The notes beneath the pieces were generated by a model, which had not been told where the DNA came from, did not search any database, and worked only from the letters and a program-made list of their open reading frames with translations. 64,000 nt of DNA from Pristionchus mayeri (Eukaryota; Nematoda; Chromadorea; Rhabditida; Neodiplogasteridae), in assembly GCA_036245805.1 (NCBI GenBank), contig BTRK01000003.1:34799215-34863214 (forward strand), in the 5' to 3' direction. Each line of letters opens with the position of its first letter. The stretch's first letter is position 1. Positions 21,180 to 32,328 of the stretch are shown in pieces. Position numbers and translations under genes: made by a program.

Positions 21180-21700
21180 GATATATGTACAATTACTTGT
21201 ATTCAGTCTTTCCTATATCTATTTTATTCCTAATATTCTTTGATTTATCATCATAATTTGAAACGATGATGATTAATGAAAATTGACTTCGCATTGATTA
21301 AAATTTTCTTCTCAGAATCTGGAAAAAATGCGCATCTCATTAACCACGGAACAGAGAAATTTGCAATTGAATGACAGATCATTGCGCACAAAGGAATTAG
21401 GACGGATGAGAACGATGACGTCTTTCAGAAAGCGATCTATCAAAGGCGGCATGACGTCATAGTTCTCATCCGACCCTAGTGCCCACACAGATCACGCACT
21501 GATTACTGTTCCCACAGTTTTAAAGAAGGGGTTTCAGCGACCGCGCGTGGTTAGAGAGACGAGAGCGCCACTCTCGTGCATCGCGCGCCCTTTTTCTCAT
21601 TCCCTGAGGAATTTCCTCTGATGTCCATGGTTGGCATAATATGAGGCGACTTCACTGATATGCGCTCAATTTATTCCTCGCATCCACAATCTCAGCTCTT
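21180..21700. other. Intergenic with a short mariner-MITE hairpin
   Basis: Contains the hairpin described at 21397-21477. Otherwise no gene was recognised. Confidence 0.4.
21397..21477. repeat. Short MITE with GTCGGATGAGAAC ends, copy 1
   Basis: Left TAGGACGGATGAGAACGATG pairs with right CATAGTTCTCATCCGACCCTA. The CAAAGGCGGCATGACGTCAT block is shared with the copy at 25468-25543. About 80 bp, no ORF. Confidence 0.7.
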
Positions 21701-22060
21701 TTCAAGACCCATTGTAATTGCGAGTACAGTTCGATTCCAGACAAGATTTGTTTTGTTTACGCCGCTCAGAATTCAAACGGAATCGAAAAGAATGAGAAAA
21801 CGGTGACCTACATTCCATTTGGATATGCGATAGTGACTCAGAATATTTCCCCGAGTTTTTCATACAACTTCAACAGTTATCGTTCTGGTGATTTCTCTGT
21901 TGGGTGTAAAAAAATAAAATTAGAGAAACGTAATATTTCAACTACTGTCGAAACAGTGTTTGTTGAATTCCCCCCCCCCCCCCTGTTCTTTAGCCAACAG
22001 ATGAATGATGTATTCACTCTATGGGATCGAGAAGATCATCCATTCTGCTCAATAAACTAA
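21700..22060 (+). CDS. Possible terminal exon of an unrecognised secreted protein
   Basis: After a possible acceptor (TTTTCAAG) the frame reads CNCEYSSIPDKICFVYAA, continues through TYIPFGYAIVTQNISPSF, and ends at TAA in CSIN-stop near 22060. Cysteine spacing and composition look protein-like, and a C-run encodes PPPP. No upstream exon was found, and I do not recognise the family. Confidence 0.3.
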
Positions 22061-22108
22061 TGAAATTGTTAATCTAAAGCTTTATCTATCGTGAGCTTTA
22101 TCGGGCCT

Positions 22109-22981
22109 TTACGTGAGATAATTGTTTCCTGGCATCGATGGATCGTAGTAGAGTTGATTGACTTGTTGAGTTTTGAGGCTGTATCGATAGATTCCAAGAG
22201 ATGAGATCCAGAAATGACCGGGATAGCCAGTATTCGATTGGGGTCCAGCTAGAGAGCTTGAAGGTCTGGCCAGTGGGTAAATGTTCCTGGTTGTGACAAG
22301 TAGACAATTTCTACACATGATCACGTGAAAATATTATCTACTGTAACTTACTCTCATTTTCCATATAATCAAACAGTATTGCGGGAATATAATGCGCGCC
22401 GTACTTGTACAAATCCTTCAGAATTTTTCCGCTGTTCTTCAGTTGCAAATTTTCTTCGTTATATGCGAAGTTGATAGGATCGTAGTTGTCCCCGTAATTT
22501 GAGCTCCAGTAAAAAAATGCGATCCGTGATGTTCATAGCGGCTTGCCAAATGTCTTCCTGTTTAGGAGAGCCTGGGAGATCCAAAGGGATATACCAAGAA
22601 TAGTGAGCATTCATCATGTATTGCTGTCCAGATTCATCATTGGATCGCTGTTGATATTCATCAATGCTCAACTTAGCAAAATCGTGGACAGTGCATCTCG
22701 TCTCGATGCGTCCCTCCTTATCAATTTGAAGTGCGAACATTCTCGATATAAAGAGACGATCGTCGATATAGTGAAAGTCTAAAACACAGTGATTAAAAAA
22801 ATTCTAAAATATTTCCGTTAAAACCTAAAAAAAAGCTTTACTCAGTATTGTTGCCTGTTCCATCGTCGAAATAGACTCTTGCATCTATTATTTTCCAAGA
22901 AGAAACTAACGGAAGGAGAAGGAGAAGGAGGAGGACGACTGCCGGTGAGAGATGTCGATGATTTTGGAGCTGTGCTGGCAT
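22109..22981 (-). CDS. Secreted protein gene, unrecognised, with a homopolymer frame break
   Basis: The minus-strand ATG at 22981 begins a signal peptide with a leucine-rich core (VVLLLLLLLPLVSS). Exon 2 (about 22778-22352) encodes FHYIDDRLFISRMFALQ, SWYIPLDLPGSPKQEDIWQ and, after a run of T at 22511-22517, switches frame to FYWSSNYGDNYDPINFAYNE and YGAHYIPAILFDYMENE before a GTAAGT donor. Exon 3 (22286-22109) follows a CAACCAG acceptor and ends NNYLT-stop. Both frames around the T-run are long and protein-like, so one base has been gained or lost there, or the assembly is wrong. The exon 1 to 2 junction phase also does not fit cleanly. Family and function are unknown. Confidence 0.5.
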
Positions 22982-23059
22982 CACAATATATTAAAAAAGT
23001 ATTATTCTCTCAACGCTTGATGGGCATCTCATACGTAGTAGAGTGCGCAATTCGGGGCG

Positions 23060-23195
23060 GGTAATTTGTCATTGGACCGCTACCCGCGAGCGGTGAACGA
23101 CGAATGAGATTACCCGAGAACTCTCTCCGAAATCGATCAATTACCCGAGAACTTGCCTCGATTACCCGAGAACTTTTCTCAATTACCCGAAACAG
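23060..23195. repeat. Cluster of four ATTACCCGAGAAC words
   Basis: ATTACCCGAGAACT or a one-base variant occurs four times at uneven spacings of roughly 27-40 bp, after GGGCGGGTAATTTG. It lies 80 bp or more upstream of the minus-strand secreted gene's ATG, so it could be a regulatory cluster or a small tandem repeat. Confidence 0.5.
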
Positions 23196-23654
23196 TCGAC
23201 AGGAAAGATGCGCAAAACATCGGCATTTCTTCTGAAAAAGTATATTTATCTGCAAAATAGTGTAAATTAGCACATTTTTAGTAACGTGCAATATTGCGAA
23301 ATATATTAGGACATATTTCTTACTTTATAAGATATATTACAACAATAGCAATGTGTGAGGGTAAAGCCTACTAAGGCTCTCACGGTTGAGGGGAGGGGAC
23401 AAGTGGATGTATTAATCGCGCAATTTTCCAAGATGGCCTACCGTCGATCACAATAATAGTTTTCGCAATAGTAAATTTTCGGCACAAGACCTAGCGCATT
23501 TCAAAGAGGAGAAAATTCCAAGAACTTCTAATGTTTTCAAAATTGCTAATGAGCCGTGCGAAAGTTGGGGCTCAAAGTGGGGAAGAGTATAAACGGGCCA
23601 TTTTTTCAGCTATGCTCATAAACTCGCTTAATACTTAATATTTAGGGGTATGAC

Positions 23655-24018
23655 AGAAGCGCAACCACAAAATCGCAACTCGTTCAATCGACGTTCTATC
23701 AACTTGAGAGTACCGTACACGGTCAATACTGCATTACCACCATCACCTACCGTAATCAGTTCCTTGGGTCAGATTCGGTTCCGTGGGTCATTCTGTCTTC
23801 TAAAATTCCACAATCGAGCTTAAAATGTGTCTACCACAGTCTGTGAAAGGCTAGAGTGCTTTCTAAATATTTTGAGATCCATTGGGGAATTTTAGAAAAA
23901 TGTATGACCCACGGAATTGAATCTGACCCAATGAACTGATTACGGTAGGTAATGGTGGAACGGTATTCCCAAGTTGCTAGGACATCGATTGAATTAGTTG
24001 TGCCGTGTTGCGCTTTTA
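23655..24018. repeat. Foldback element
   Basis: The left blocks AAGCGCAACCACAAAATCGC, TTCAATCGACGTTCTA, CACCTACCGTAATCAGTTC and GGGTCAGATTC recur inverted on the right in exact reverse order (GAATCTGACCC, GAACTGATTACGGTAGGT, ATCGATTGAA, TTGCGCTTTT). Arms are about 135 bp and the loop about 85 bp. No ORF. Confidence 0.8.
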
Positions 24019-24299
24019 GCTTTTGCTTTTAGCTTTCGAGTTGCGCTTTTGAATAGCTCCATTAACCTTATCTTTAAGGATGAACCTATTACAGAAACAT
24101 ATGGAACAATATCTAAGAAAATAAAAGCAAAATAGGCAAGCAAAACGTATCTGGGAGAGCGAGACCGGACGATAGTTACAATAAAAATAGCGAGCAACCG
24201 ATTGACGAGAGCAAGATCAGTTGGAATGATGGGAAAATGATCTCACGAACTCAAATGCATGACGACGCATAGTCAAAATCGCGCATTAGGGCGGAAGCA

Positions 24300-24737
24300 A
24301 CTGATCGCTTGGTGTAGTGGTAGAGCGCTTACTCTTGTGCCCGATTGCCGAAGGTTCAAAAGTCAGCGGGTGTAATGGTGTTGCAGTTTTTTTCTAACTT
24401 TTAATTATAATTTTTAACAATGAGCTACGCTTGAAATTTAATATTTATTTGTATTTTTTTCTGCTCAATCTTAATGAATATGGCTATATTGCAAACTGCG
24501 AATGGAGCAGGTGTGCAAGTACACTAGAACACTGTTAAACCCTATCCACGTACTTAATTAGCGTATGCTGACCTAATTAGAGTTGTCCGAACAAGCTGCT
24601 CCAGAGGCCATTTGTTAAGCAACCAAATAGCTACCGAAATCAGTTTAGATCACCCAATTTGGTTCAGAATTCGAGGCGTAGTCCCTCGATCCATGTTTTG
24701 AGGGGTTCTCTATCCCCTCAGTGGGCGGAGCTTGCGG
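24300..24737 (+). repeat. SINE-like repeat with a tRNA-derived head, copy B
   Basis: The head reads GCTTGGTGTAGTGGTAGAGC (A-box-like) and, 30 bp on, GAAGGTTCAAAAGTC (B-box-like). The body has AGCGTATGCTGACCTAATTA and AGAGTTGTC, and the tail ends GTGGGCGGAGCTTGCGG. Every block has an inverse counterpart in 18969-19424. The cloverleaf is degenerate. A tRNA-derived SINE or a pseudo-tRNA carried in another repeat are both possible. Confidence 0.65.
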
Positions 24738-24739
24738 AC

Positions 24740-26160
24740 TCTACTCATACGTTGGCTTCGCAAGAAGTGACTCTTTATTCTGCATACATTTTGTCTACGC
24801 TCTAATGTGCAACTAGATGTGAATAGTATGCAGGGTGTTGTTGAAAAGAATAGTTCTGCATGCTCTCTCACCCGCCTAAGCGACGAGAGGTGTTGCGGAA
24901 TTATGAGAGTCATTTCGTCCGAAGACAGCCCTACACTTACGAATTTCTTTCGAAGATATCTTATGTGGAGAAAGAAAGAAATGCGTTATCCAAATTAGAG
25001 ACCGCGAGAGACTAATGAGTCTCGCCTCTCATAACATGCTCTTGGAAGAGCATCGTATTATGAGTTATCTTTCCATTCCATTGGCGTTGAGAAACAATTA
25101 GTAAACTGTTCGCAACTTACCGGCTTGTTCCAATCAGCATTTTGGAAATTGTCAATCAAGTGGCCTCGAACTGGTCAATCATTGCTTGACCAGTTAGAGA
25201 GGATATAGTTTAGGCAAGCCACTGGCTAAAATTTCCTGGCCAGATGATGAGGAATCGCCCACCTACCGGTTGAAAAAAGTTAAAGATGTCTATCAATAGA
25301 GACAATTGTCTCACTCTCTTCCTTTCACACGCTCTCTCGCTTACTCTGATCAGGTAGTAGATATTGGATAATGAAAAAGAAGAAGAAATGCATAATTGTT
25401 GGAGACAACATTGCGAACGAAGAAATGGTGAAACGTGTTTGTGGTTTTTGAACATCTTTGATTCGGCACTAGGTCGGATGAGAACTATGACGTCATGCCG
25501 CCTTTGATATATCAAAGGCGGACATAATTTTCATCCGACGTAGTTCCCTTTGTTTCACGAAATTATATTCATCGAAAGGCCTCACACCCTCCACAGTCCA
25601 GTACAGTTCGTAATTCATGCCGCAGTCTCGTCATTTCCCACACTCACTCGACTTGTCGAACATTGAGAGAGCGCATTTAATGACGAGATCGTGGTATCGT
25701 TTCTAGAGTTCTGTTATTGGAAATTTTTTCACCTTTTTCGGGTAGGTTTCAGATGCGTTATATGAATGAGCGAGCGCGACCTATTTAGCGTACATGAAAC
25801 GTACTCTAAAATATTGCAAATATTTACAAATACGAGATCTCTAAACGTTGCTCGAACTCTGTCCAGCATAGTACAATCTTGATCAACTCGCTTGACCTCC
25901 TCGTCCCTTTCCTTTTTTACTCCCCCCTGTAGCCCTTTCTCTCCTTTCTTCTCAATTTCAATACCTCTGTTCGTGACGCATAATCTCATATTCGCTCAGG
26001 CTCATTTTTCCAACTTTCTCACCAGCAAAAATGAGCGAAAAGAAGGGTTAAATCCGGGCGAAAACTCGAGATGTCTCAAAATACCAGCTTCCTCGCCTTT
26101 CAGAGGCCTAGAAGGCGAGTAAACTAGAGATAAAAGCAGTCATAAAATCCTCGAAATCTT
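24740..26160. other. No confident gene
   Basis: Holds a half-copy of the GAGA palindrome near 25310, the MITE at 25468-25543 and a TTATTGGAAA word at 25710. Open frames are unsupported. Confidence 0.4.
25468..25543. repeat. Short MITE with GTCGGATGAGAAC ends, copy 2
   Basis: Left CTAGGTCGGATGAGAACTAT and right ATAATTTTCATCCGACGTAG are inverse, around the palindromic centre CCGCCTTTGATATATCAAAG. It is flanked by TA-containing words, as expected of a mariner-derived MITE. A lone end of the same family is at 55610-55637. Confidence 0.75.
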
Positions 26161-26990
26161 CCCTTGCCTCCCTGCCCATCTTCCCTCCCTCAACGGCTAC
26201 GACGACTAGTTGAGTGGCTAACACGAGCGTACTCTACTCTCGCCCCGGCCGGTGGCCTAGTCTCTCAATATATTCCGACAGCTTTATCTCTCTCTCTCCC
26301 TTCCTCTCTCTCTCCCTCTCTCCATCCCTCTCTCTCTCTTTTTCCCTCTCTCCTCCTCTCTCTCTCTCCCTCCCTCTCCCTCCCTCCCTCTCACTCCCTC
26401 TCCTCTCTCGCTGTGCTTCTAAATTCTGCCCCTTTCCTCCCACCTAAAAGAGGCCTGAGGGGGGCTCTCCCCCTCGTCCGAATCGATTGCTTCTCACGGG
26501 AGGGAGAGAGAGAGGCAGAGCGGGAGGGAGGACGAGCGCCGAGCGGTCGCCGCCGACTCGCCGAGCACTTTCATATTAGAGGATGTCATATTCGGCGACG
26601 AGCTTCCCCCTCTCTTTCCCTCTCCTTTCCTCTTCTTTTCATGTCAGCCTATGCTCGTCTCGCCTATTCAAAGGAGAGCACTCCCCGCTCGTTTGGTAGT
26701 AGAAATTCAGTAATTCAAGCGCGAATTGCCCATACACCCTCTCAATTTCACTCACTATCTCACTCCTTCTAACAGATAGTTTATCCGCCAATACTACGCG
26801 GAAACAGCTCGGCACCCCGCGCAATTTCCCCCGCCCGGAAGCGCATTTCCTCGCGATACGGGTGGTATAACGCACGTAATTCGCGCATCTCCTAATCTGG
26901 CACTAATCTGCTCACATTTCGTTCCTAATTGACCCATAAATAGGCCGTTCTCGTTTACTCGAAGAGTCAGCGTGTGTCCAAGGGAGTCAC

Positions 26991-27063
26991 TCTGACTCTC
27001 TCCAATTCGCGTACTCTCTAACTTTCTCTAACCTGCGAGAGAGTGTGGAAAATGATGAGACCA
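26991..27063. repeat. GAGA-type palindrome
   Basis: CTGACTCTCTCCAATTCGCG, a TCTCTAACCTGC centre, then GCGAGAGAGTGTGGAAAATG. Arms pair with a few mismatches. Confidence 0.6.
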
Positions 27064-28140
27064 TTGCTCGCCTCAAAGCCGAGCTGACCTCCCACTAACT
27101 ACGCCTATTCTTTCGCCTTTTCGATGACGGAAACGTGTGTCTCAATAGCTGATGACTCGCTTTCTCTTTCGCGCTCTCTGTCTATCTCAGAGTAATGCTA
27201 GTTTCATTGGAAAATTGCTGAGGGGTCACTCTCTTCAGCTTCCGAGCTGTCTCACCGGTCGATCAGTCGAAAGAGTGCGAGAAGTGAGCAAAGTGCCTCT
27301 TAAGCTTTGGTCGACTATGAATGTGCCATAAGAAGAAAGGACTCTCTTCATTGTGCGTGCTCTCTCGCCCATCTGACTGGAGAGAGATTACTGAGAATTA
27401 TAATACGATTACTTTGGAAGACTCTGTTGAAACCGAGAGTAGCCAAGCCACCCGCGGAGGCTGCATGGCTGCTTCGCACTTCTTCCTAGAGAGGGATAGA
27501 GTGAAATATCGAGAAAGCCTGTCTATCCACGCTGGGGCCTTTCATGTGTATTTGGTGTTTCCATATCACACTGACTCGAAAAAAAATGACTTTAAACATC
27601 ACGAAGCAACTAGCTAATTCTAACGCATTTTCCATATGCATAGCTGTTATTGTCTGAGTTATGACTCTTTTATCGACTTTCGATTCTGAAATGCGGGCAA
27701 TAGAGTGCTCATAATTGAGAGCTCCCCTCCATCTCTAAGCTTTCCTTGCTTCCAGTGTTTTCGCGTCCGAGCCAGTCATATCCTGTACAGTCCCGAGGCG
27801 AACAAAAACCGAGAGCTAGAGAGAGAGAGGGGGAGAGATAGAGAGCCAGAAATAAGCCTGCCGATATTTTCTCCTCCCTTTCCTTTCGCTCTCAGCGTCT
27901 CTCGCAAAATGTGCGAATACTAATTGTTTTGACGCGCGAGATAGAAGGAAACGGCTCACTTTCACAAGATATTTACATACTCGGGACGCATTCCTTTCTC
28001 TTTTTTTGCCATCCTCTTCCTATTTTCATATTTTTCGTGGGTTCCTCGATTCAAAAGAATGCGAATCGAAAGCTCAAAGATCCAGGTGCGCTTTGCTTTT
28101 CTATGCGCTTCTTCGCTTTGCCAGACGGTGCCTTCATAAA

Positions 28141-28232
28141 TACCGGCGAGAGAGCGTGCGGAATTGAGAGGGTTCGGGCAGACTGCAAGAGGGCCAGAAA
28201 CTCTCCTCATTTCCCATGTTCTCTCGCCGGTA
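28141..28232. repeat. GAGA-type palindrome, inside-out orientation
   Basis: ACCGGCGAGAGAGCGTGCGG at the left and CATGTTCTCTCGCCGGT at the right. The order of the half-sites is reversed compared with the other members, so the GCGAGAGAG blocks are outermost. Confidence 0.65.
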
Positions 28233-29232
28233 AGACAGATCGAGAGAGAGTGCACGAGATAAGGAGAGCGCGGGCCTCATGCCGGCGGACTTTACACCCG
28301 GGGAGAGTGATGGAGAGAGAGAGGAGGGGAGGGGAGGGAAGCCCATGGTTCTCCATGATTACTCCGTGAATCTTTCTGGCTCCATATCGTTCTCTCCTCC
28401 CGTTCTCTCTCGGCCTCTTATGCTCTAAATTGTGCATGCTAGAGGCCGCCATAATCATGAAATTCAAATAATTATTTGAATATTGTTTAGGCCGTGTAGG
28501 AAAAGTTTCATAAGTTTGAGCGCCTAATTACGATTCATTTAGGCGAAAAACGGATTATTCGATAGGAGTTCTATGTTGCATGCTATCATGTATTCTCTAA
28601 GAGCTGAGAGAGCGTCGAAACACGAGAGCATTTGATCTAGTGACTAGTGTAGACAAAAATATTCTGCCTAGCTCACGTTGGTTTCGCGTGGTTTGATGAG
28701 TGAGAGATGAGTTATTCTAGGATCATCATCCCTGTCAGTGGAACCCACGCACGTAAACAGGTTTAAAGACGAATATTTTGGGCTGTACTCAGCAATAATA
28801 TGGTTACCCGATGAACTCGCTCTTTTAAAATGAATTGAATTTGTTAATATTTAGAATAAGCGCGAAAAAAGGTCAAAGACGGATATTCCTGGCTGGGTAA
28901 TAAAATAGATGCACCAACGGGATAGAATTTTTTTTTTAGATCACCAATACCACATCTTAATCTGCGCCAAGAAAGCGGTCGTTCATATTATTGCGTTGTA
29001 TTTTTCATCGGTCTCGAGCTTTCGCAAGGTATGATATTGCAGGAAAAAAGATGTAGGCTGTAGCAACGGATATTCCTCAACTTCCTCATTCGTTTCCGTT
29101 TTTGTGCGGCTTGTCTCGACTCTTTTATGTTTTCGGAATATATATTGGTAGGAGGAAGCCCCGTCGAGATCAATGATGAGAATGGCGTTCGATGTCTGCG
29201 TCTGACTAGCGCCATTCCATACGCACTATGTA

Positions 29233-30057
29233 TTAGGTTGTTGCGAAAGTCTTGCTCGATTTTATCATTTTAATACTTCTGTCTGCGTTGGCATTCGAAT
29301 TCAGTTCAGACTTACCTGGTTTTTCTTATACTATGGGGGTATCAATGTTCGTTCTAGCGCACCTTAGATCAGACCTCTCATTTCATTTAGCAATGCTTAC
29401 TTATAGTTCAAATCTTGCGATTTGAGTTAATCAATATGACTTTTCATTCTATCAAAATTTTATGGAGGATAGAGATATGGTCATACCTGAAGTACAAGCG
29501 TACATAACTATGTTAATACATCACTTATGATCACTTACTATAAGTCAGTGCTAAAAGCCCTTCTTTAGACGTGTCCCTTTTTGGGAATTTATAGTGAACA
29601 CCTTATAGAAAAAATACAATTTTGTCTTCAAGGTTTTGGGTAAGGGGACGCACTAGATATGGCTATTCAAATCATTGAAAGGGTTCTTGGAATGCTGAAT
29701 TTGATATTTCTATCAAGTTTTCATTTCTTGCGCAGCTTGGATGATCGATCTTTTGTGTTGGTGTTAACGAGTATACTATTTTCTTCCAAAATATTTATGG
29801 ATATTATTTGGACTTCGATCACTTGTATCTGACAGATCAGAATTCACACCAAATTTCGTTGCAAAATTTCGCAAAATTTTTACTAATTTATGAAATCTCA
29901 AATTTCATGGCATGCATTCTGATCACGATTGAAATCAATTAAGCTCGTGAAACAACAGTTCACCCTTTTCAACAATTCTGAGACATAAGTCACTGGAGTT
30001 CAGAAGGGGGAAAATCGGAAAGATCAAACGCCGAGCAAGACTTTCGCCACAACCTAA
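29233..30057. mobile_element. Decayed mariner-like element B
   Basis: Ends are TTAGGTTGTTGCGAAAGTCT and its near inverse, with TA outside both (29231-29232 and 30058-30059). It is 825 bp with no transposase frame recognised. It shares its ends with 11519-12426. Confidence 0.8.
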
Positions 30058-30059
30058 TA

Positions 30060-31430
30060 GATATAATTGCCGAGTTGATAGACGCGGGCTTTTAGACGAT
30101 AGATGCCCGTATTCCTTTTATCCGAATTATTCCGCGTACGGATAAGTTTCAGACTTTACATTAAACACTTTATGAATAAAAAAAATACTCAATGGTAGTG
30201 TGCCTATCTAGCGAAACATATTGATTTTCAAGTCGAAAGCGTGCCATTTTATCCGTGTTCCTGAAAGAACTTCTTGAGTTTCATCCGATAGACAAAACAG
30301 CATTGATGGTTGTTATATTCAATAGGGCTGCGGTGATGAGGTCAAAAATACTATTTTCACATTAAGTCGATTAGGCTATTCTGGTAGCGCCAAGTAGTTT
30401 CGAGGAGCACTCTCTGGCTCTGTTCATTCCACGTGCTCTCTCACAGTCTCTGCTCGTCTAGAGCCCATATGAGCAGGCAAATCAGTGCTCTCAACGAGCA
30501 TTCGTCAATTAGGACCAAACCACGGAGTGCTGATCTCTCCTGGACTCTTTACGCTTTCAATTTGTCCGATTAGGCCTCACTTTCCCTGTATTTATCCGAT
30601 TTTTCATAAGCTCTTCCTTAATTTCAACTAATCATCAGGCTTCATCAAATTGATTGTCTTTAAGATATCAGTTTTTGAGACTTTTCAGGATATCGCCCGA
30701 CTCTTTTTCCGCACTTTTTTCGACACTTGTTAGAGCTTTTCCACGCTAAGAGAGAGTCCCGTTTTCTCTCCGTCAATCCTCTATTAGTCCTCCCTTTTCT
30801 GGGCACTCCCCGTCTCCCTCTCCTTTCCTCTTGCCTTTTTATTGTTATCCCCACCCTCGCGCAAGGCATATAACAGCAAAAAGCCGCAGCAGCAAAACGA
30901 CAAGCTTCTCCTCTTATTTTCTCCCTGCTTCAGGCAATTCCGGACTCCCATCACACTACAATCTTACCGTATTCGCACCGTATTCTTTCTCTCCCACTCT
31001 TTCTCTCTCTATCTCTACCTCTCTCCCTGTCTCCCTCTCCCTCTCTCTCTCTCTCTCTCCGTGATTTCGCACACGCTTGCCTGGCTCTCGACTCCAATCA
31101 GAGCAGCGTTGTCGTGGTGATATTTCGCAGTCACCACGCTAATTGGCCGCGCGTTTCGAGCATCCGACTTTTTGTCGCAGCACACAACCCGGCTCCGAGC
31201 CACGGCGTTTTACAACCTAAAAACCTTTCGTATAAGGACCAGAGCCGGGGATTGTCAACCGTTGTTCTTTGCACCCTGCCACTCTTCGCACTCCCCCTGT
31301 AAAACACCATGTCTAAGCCAGGACTCACTTCCCTGTCGGTGGTTTGGTCATCTCAGTGAGTACTGAAAGACGTCGGAAGTTTAATTTCGCGCCGATTCGT
31401 GATGCTACAGAATCGGCACATACTTCCGAG
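30060..31430. other. No confident gene
   Basis: Includes a CT-rich tract at about 30990-31060 and a weak GAGA-type half-palindrome near 30400-30470. Frames around 30831-31366 look non-coding. Confidence 0.45.
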
Positions 31431-31740
31431 CTTCCTCATCCATTAGCCGTTTTATGCTTTTCCTTTTATGGCTCTGCTTCTGGCTGGATCCAGAGCCGGA
31501 TCCAGAGAGTTAAAGCCGGAATCCATAAGTGAAGCCAATTAGTGAATTAGTAATTAATGATTCATTAGCCGGTTTATGGTTATCCTTGTATGACTCTCCT
31601 TCAGGCTGGATCCGGAGACCTAAAAGCCGGAATCCATAAGAGAAGCCAATTAATGAATTATTGATGTGATCATCCATTATCTGTTTTATCCTTATCCTTT
31701 TACTCCTCTACTCCTGGGTGCATGAGCCAGGAGCTGATGT
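31430..31740 (+). repeat. Degenerate tandem repeat, about 115-bp unit
   Basis: Three successive units begin CATTAGCCGTTTTATG, CATTAGCCGGTTTATGG and CATTATCTGTTTTATCC. The first two share GGCTGGATCC, AAAGCCGGAATCCATAAG and GAAGCCAATTA. A weaker fourth unit may follow near 31800-31890. Confidence 0.7.
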
Positions 31741-31889
31741 ACTCATATTAGCTCAATTAATGTTGGTGATTATGACGCAAATGTCGCTCTCGTATGCACG
31801 AAAGCCTCGTAGAAAGCGTGACATGCTGCATGAGGGTACAAAGACCTCCTTAAAGGCGGCATCTATAAATGAATCCAATTATTGATGAT

Positions 31890-32294
31890 GACGTCCATGA
31901 AATTAGCAATTTTCTTCACCACGGCTTTGAGCTTCGGCGACGTTAAATTTTGCACTCAGGGTACACAACGTAAGCTTGTTTGATCAACTTAAGTGTGCCG
32001 AAAGAATCACTGACCATCTGTTTTCTTCTTCTTCCCCCCCCCCCTCCTTGCTCTTCCATCTCCTTTCCTCATCTCTCTCCTCCCTCGCACAATGCGATCA
32101 CGCTGGAGTATAAAGGCACACGCGCGCCCATTACGTGTCTCTGACTCTCTATAATCTCTGCGTTCTCTCGCTTTCTCTGACTTGCGAGAGAGTTTGCAAA
32201 TTTGAGAGAGCGAGTTGCTAGTGGAGACCACATTTCTTTCGATTCGCTTCGATTGTTCAATTCACTCTGCTCTCTTCACTTCTCGCGCTCTCTC

Positions 32295-32328
<34 letters not shown>

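Larger units (their letters stand above)
26160..29230. other. GC- and pyrimidine-rich region without a confident gene
   Basis: A long CT-rich simple-sequence tract runs from about 26281 to 26412. GAGA-type palindromes or half-palindromes are at 26991-27063, 27225-27300, 27340-27400 and 28141-28232. The plus-strand frame at 26164-26772 is a translation of the simple tract (Ser/Leu/Pro repeats) and not a credible gene. Confidence 0.5.

Noticed and set aside
24308..24380. tRNA gene
   Set aside because: A- and B-box-like words are present but the anticodon stem does not pair, and the same head recurs in a 450-bp repeat; a SINE-like origin fits better.
26164..26772. 202-codon plus-strand open frame rich in Ser, Leu and Pro
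   Set aside because: It translates a CT-rich simple-sequence tract; the complementary and shifted frames are equally open and there are no splice-supported neighbours.
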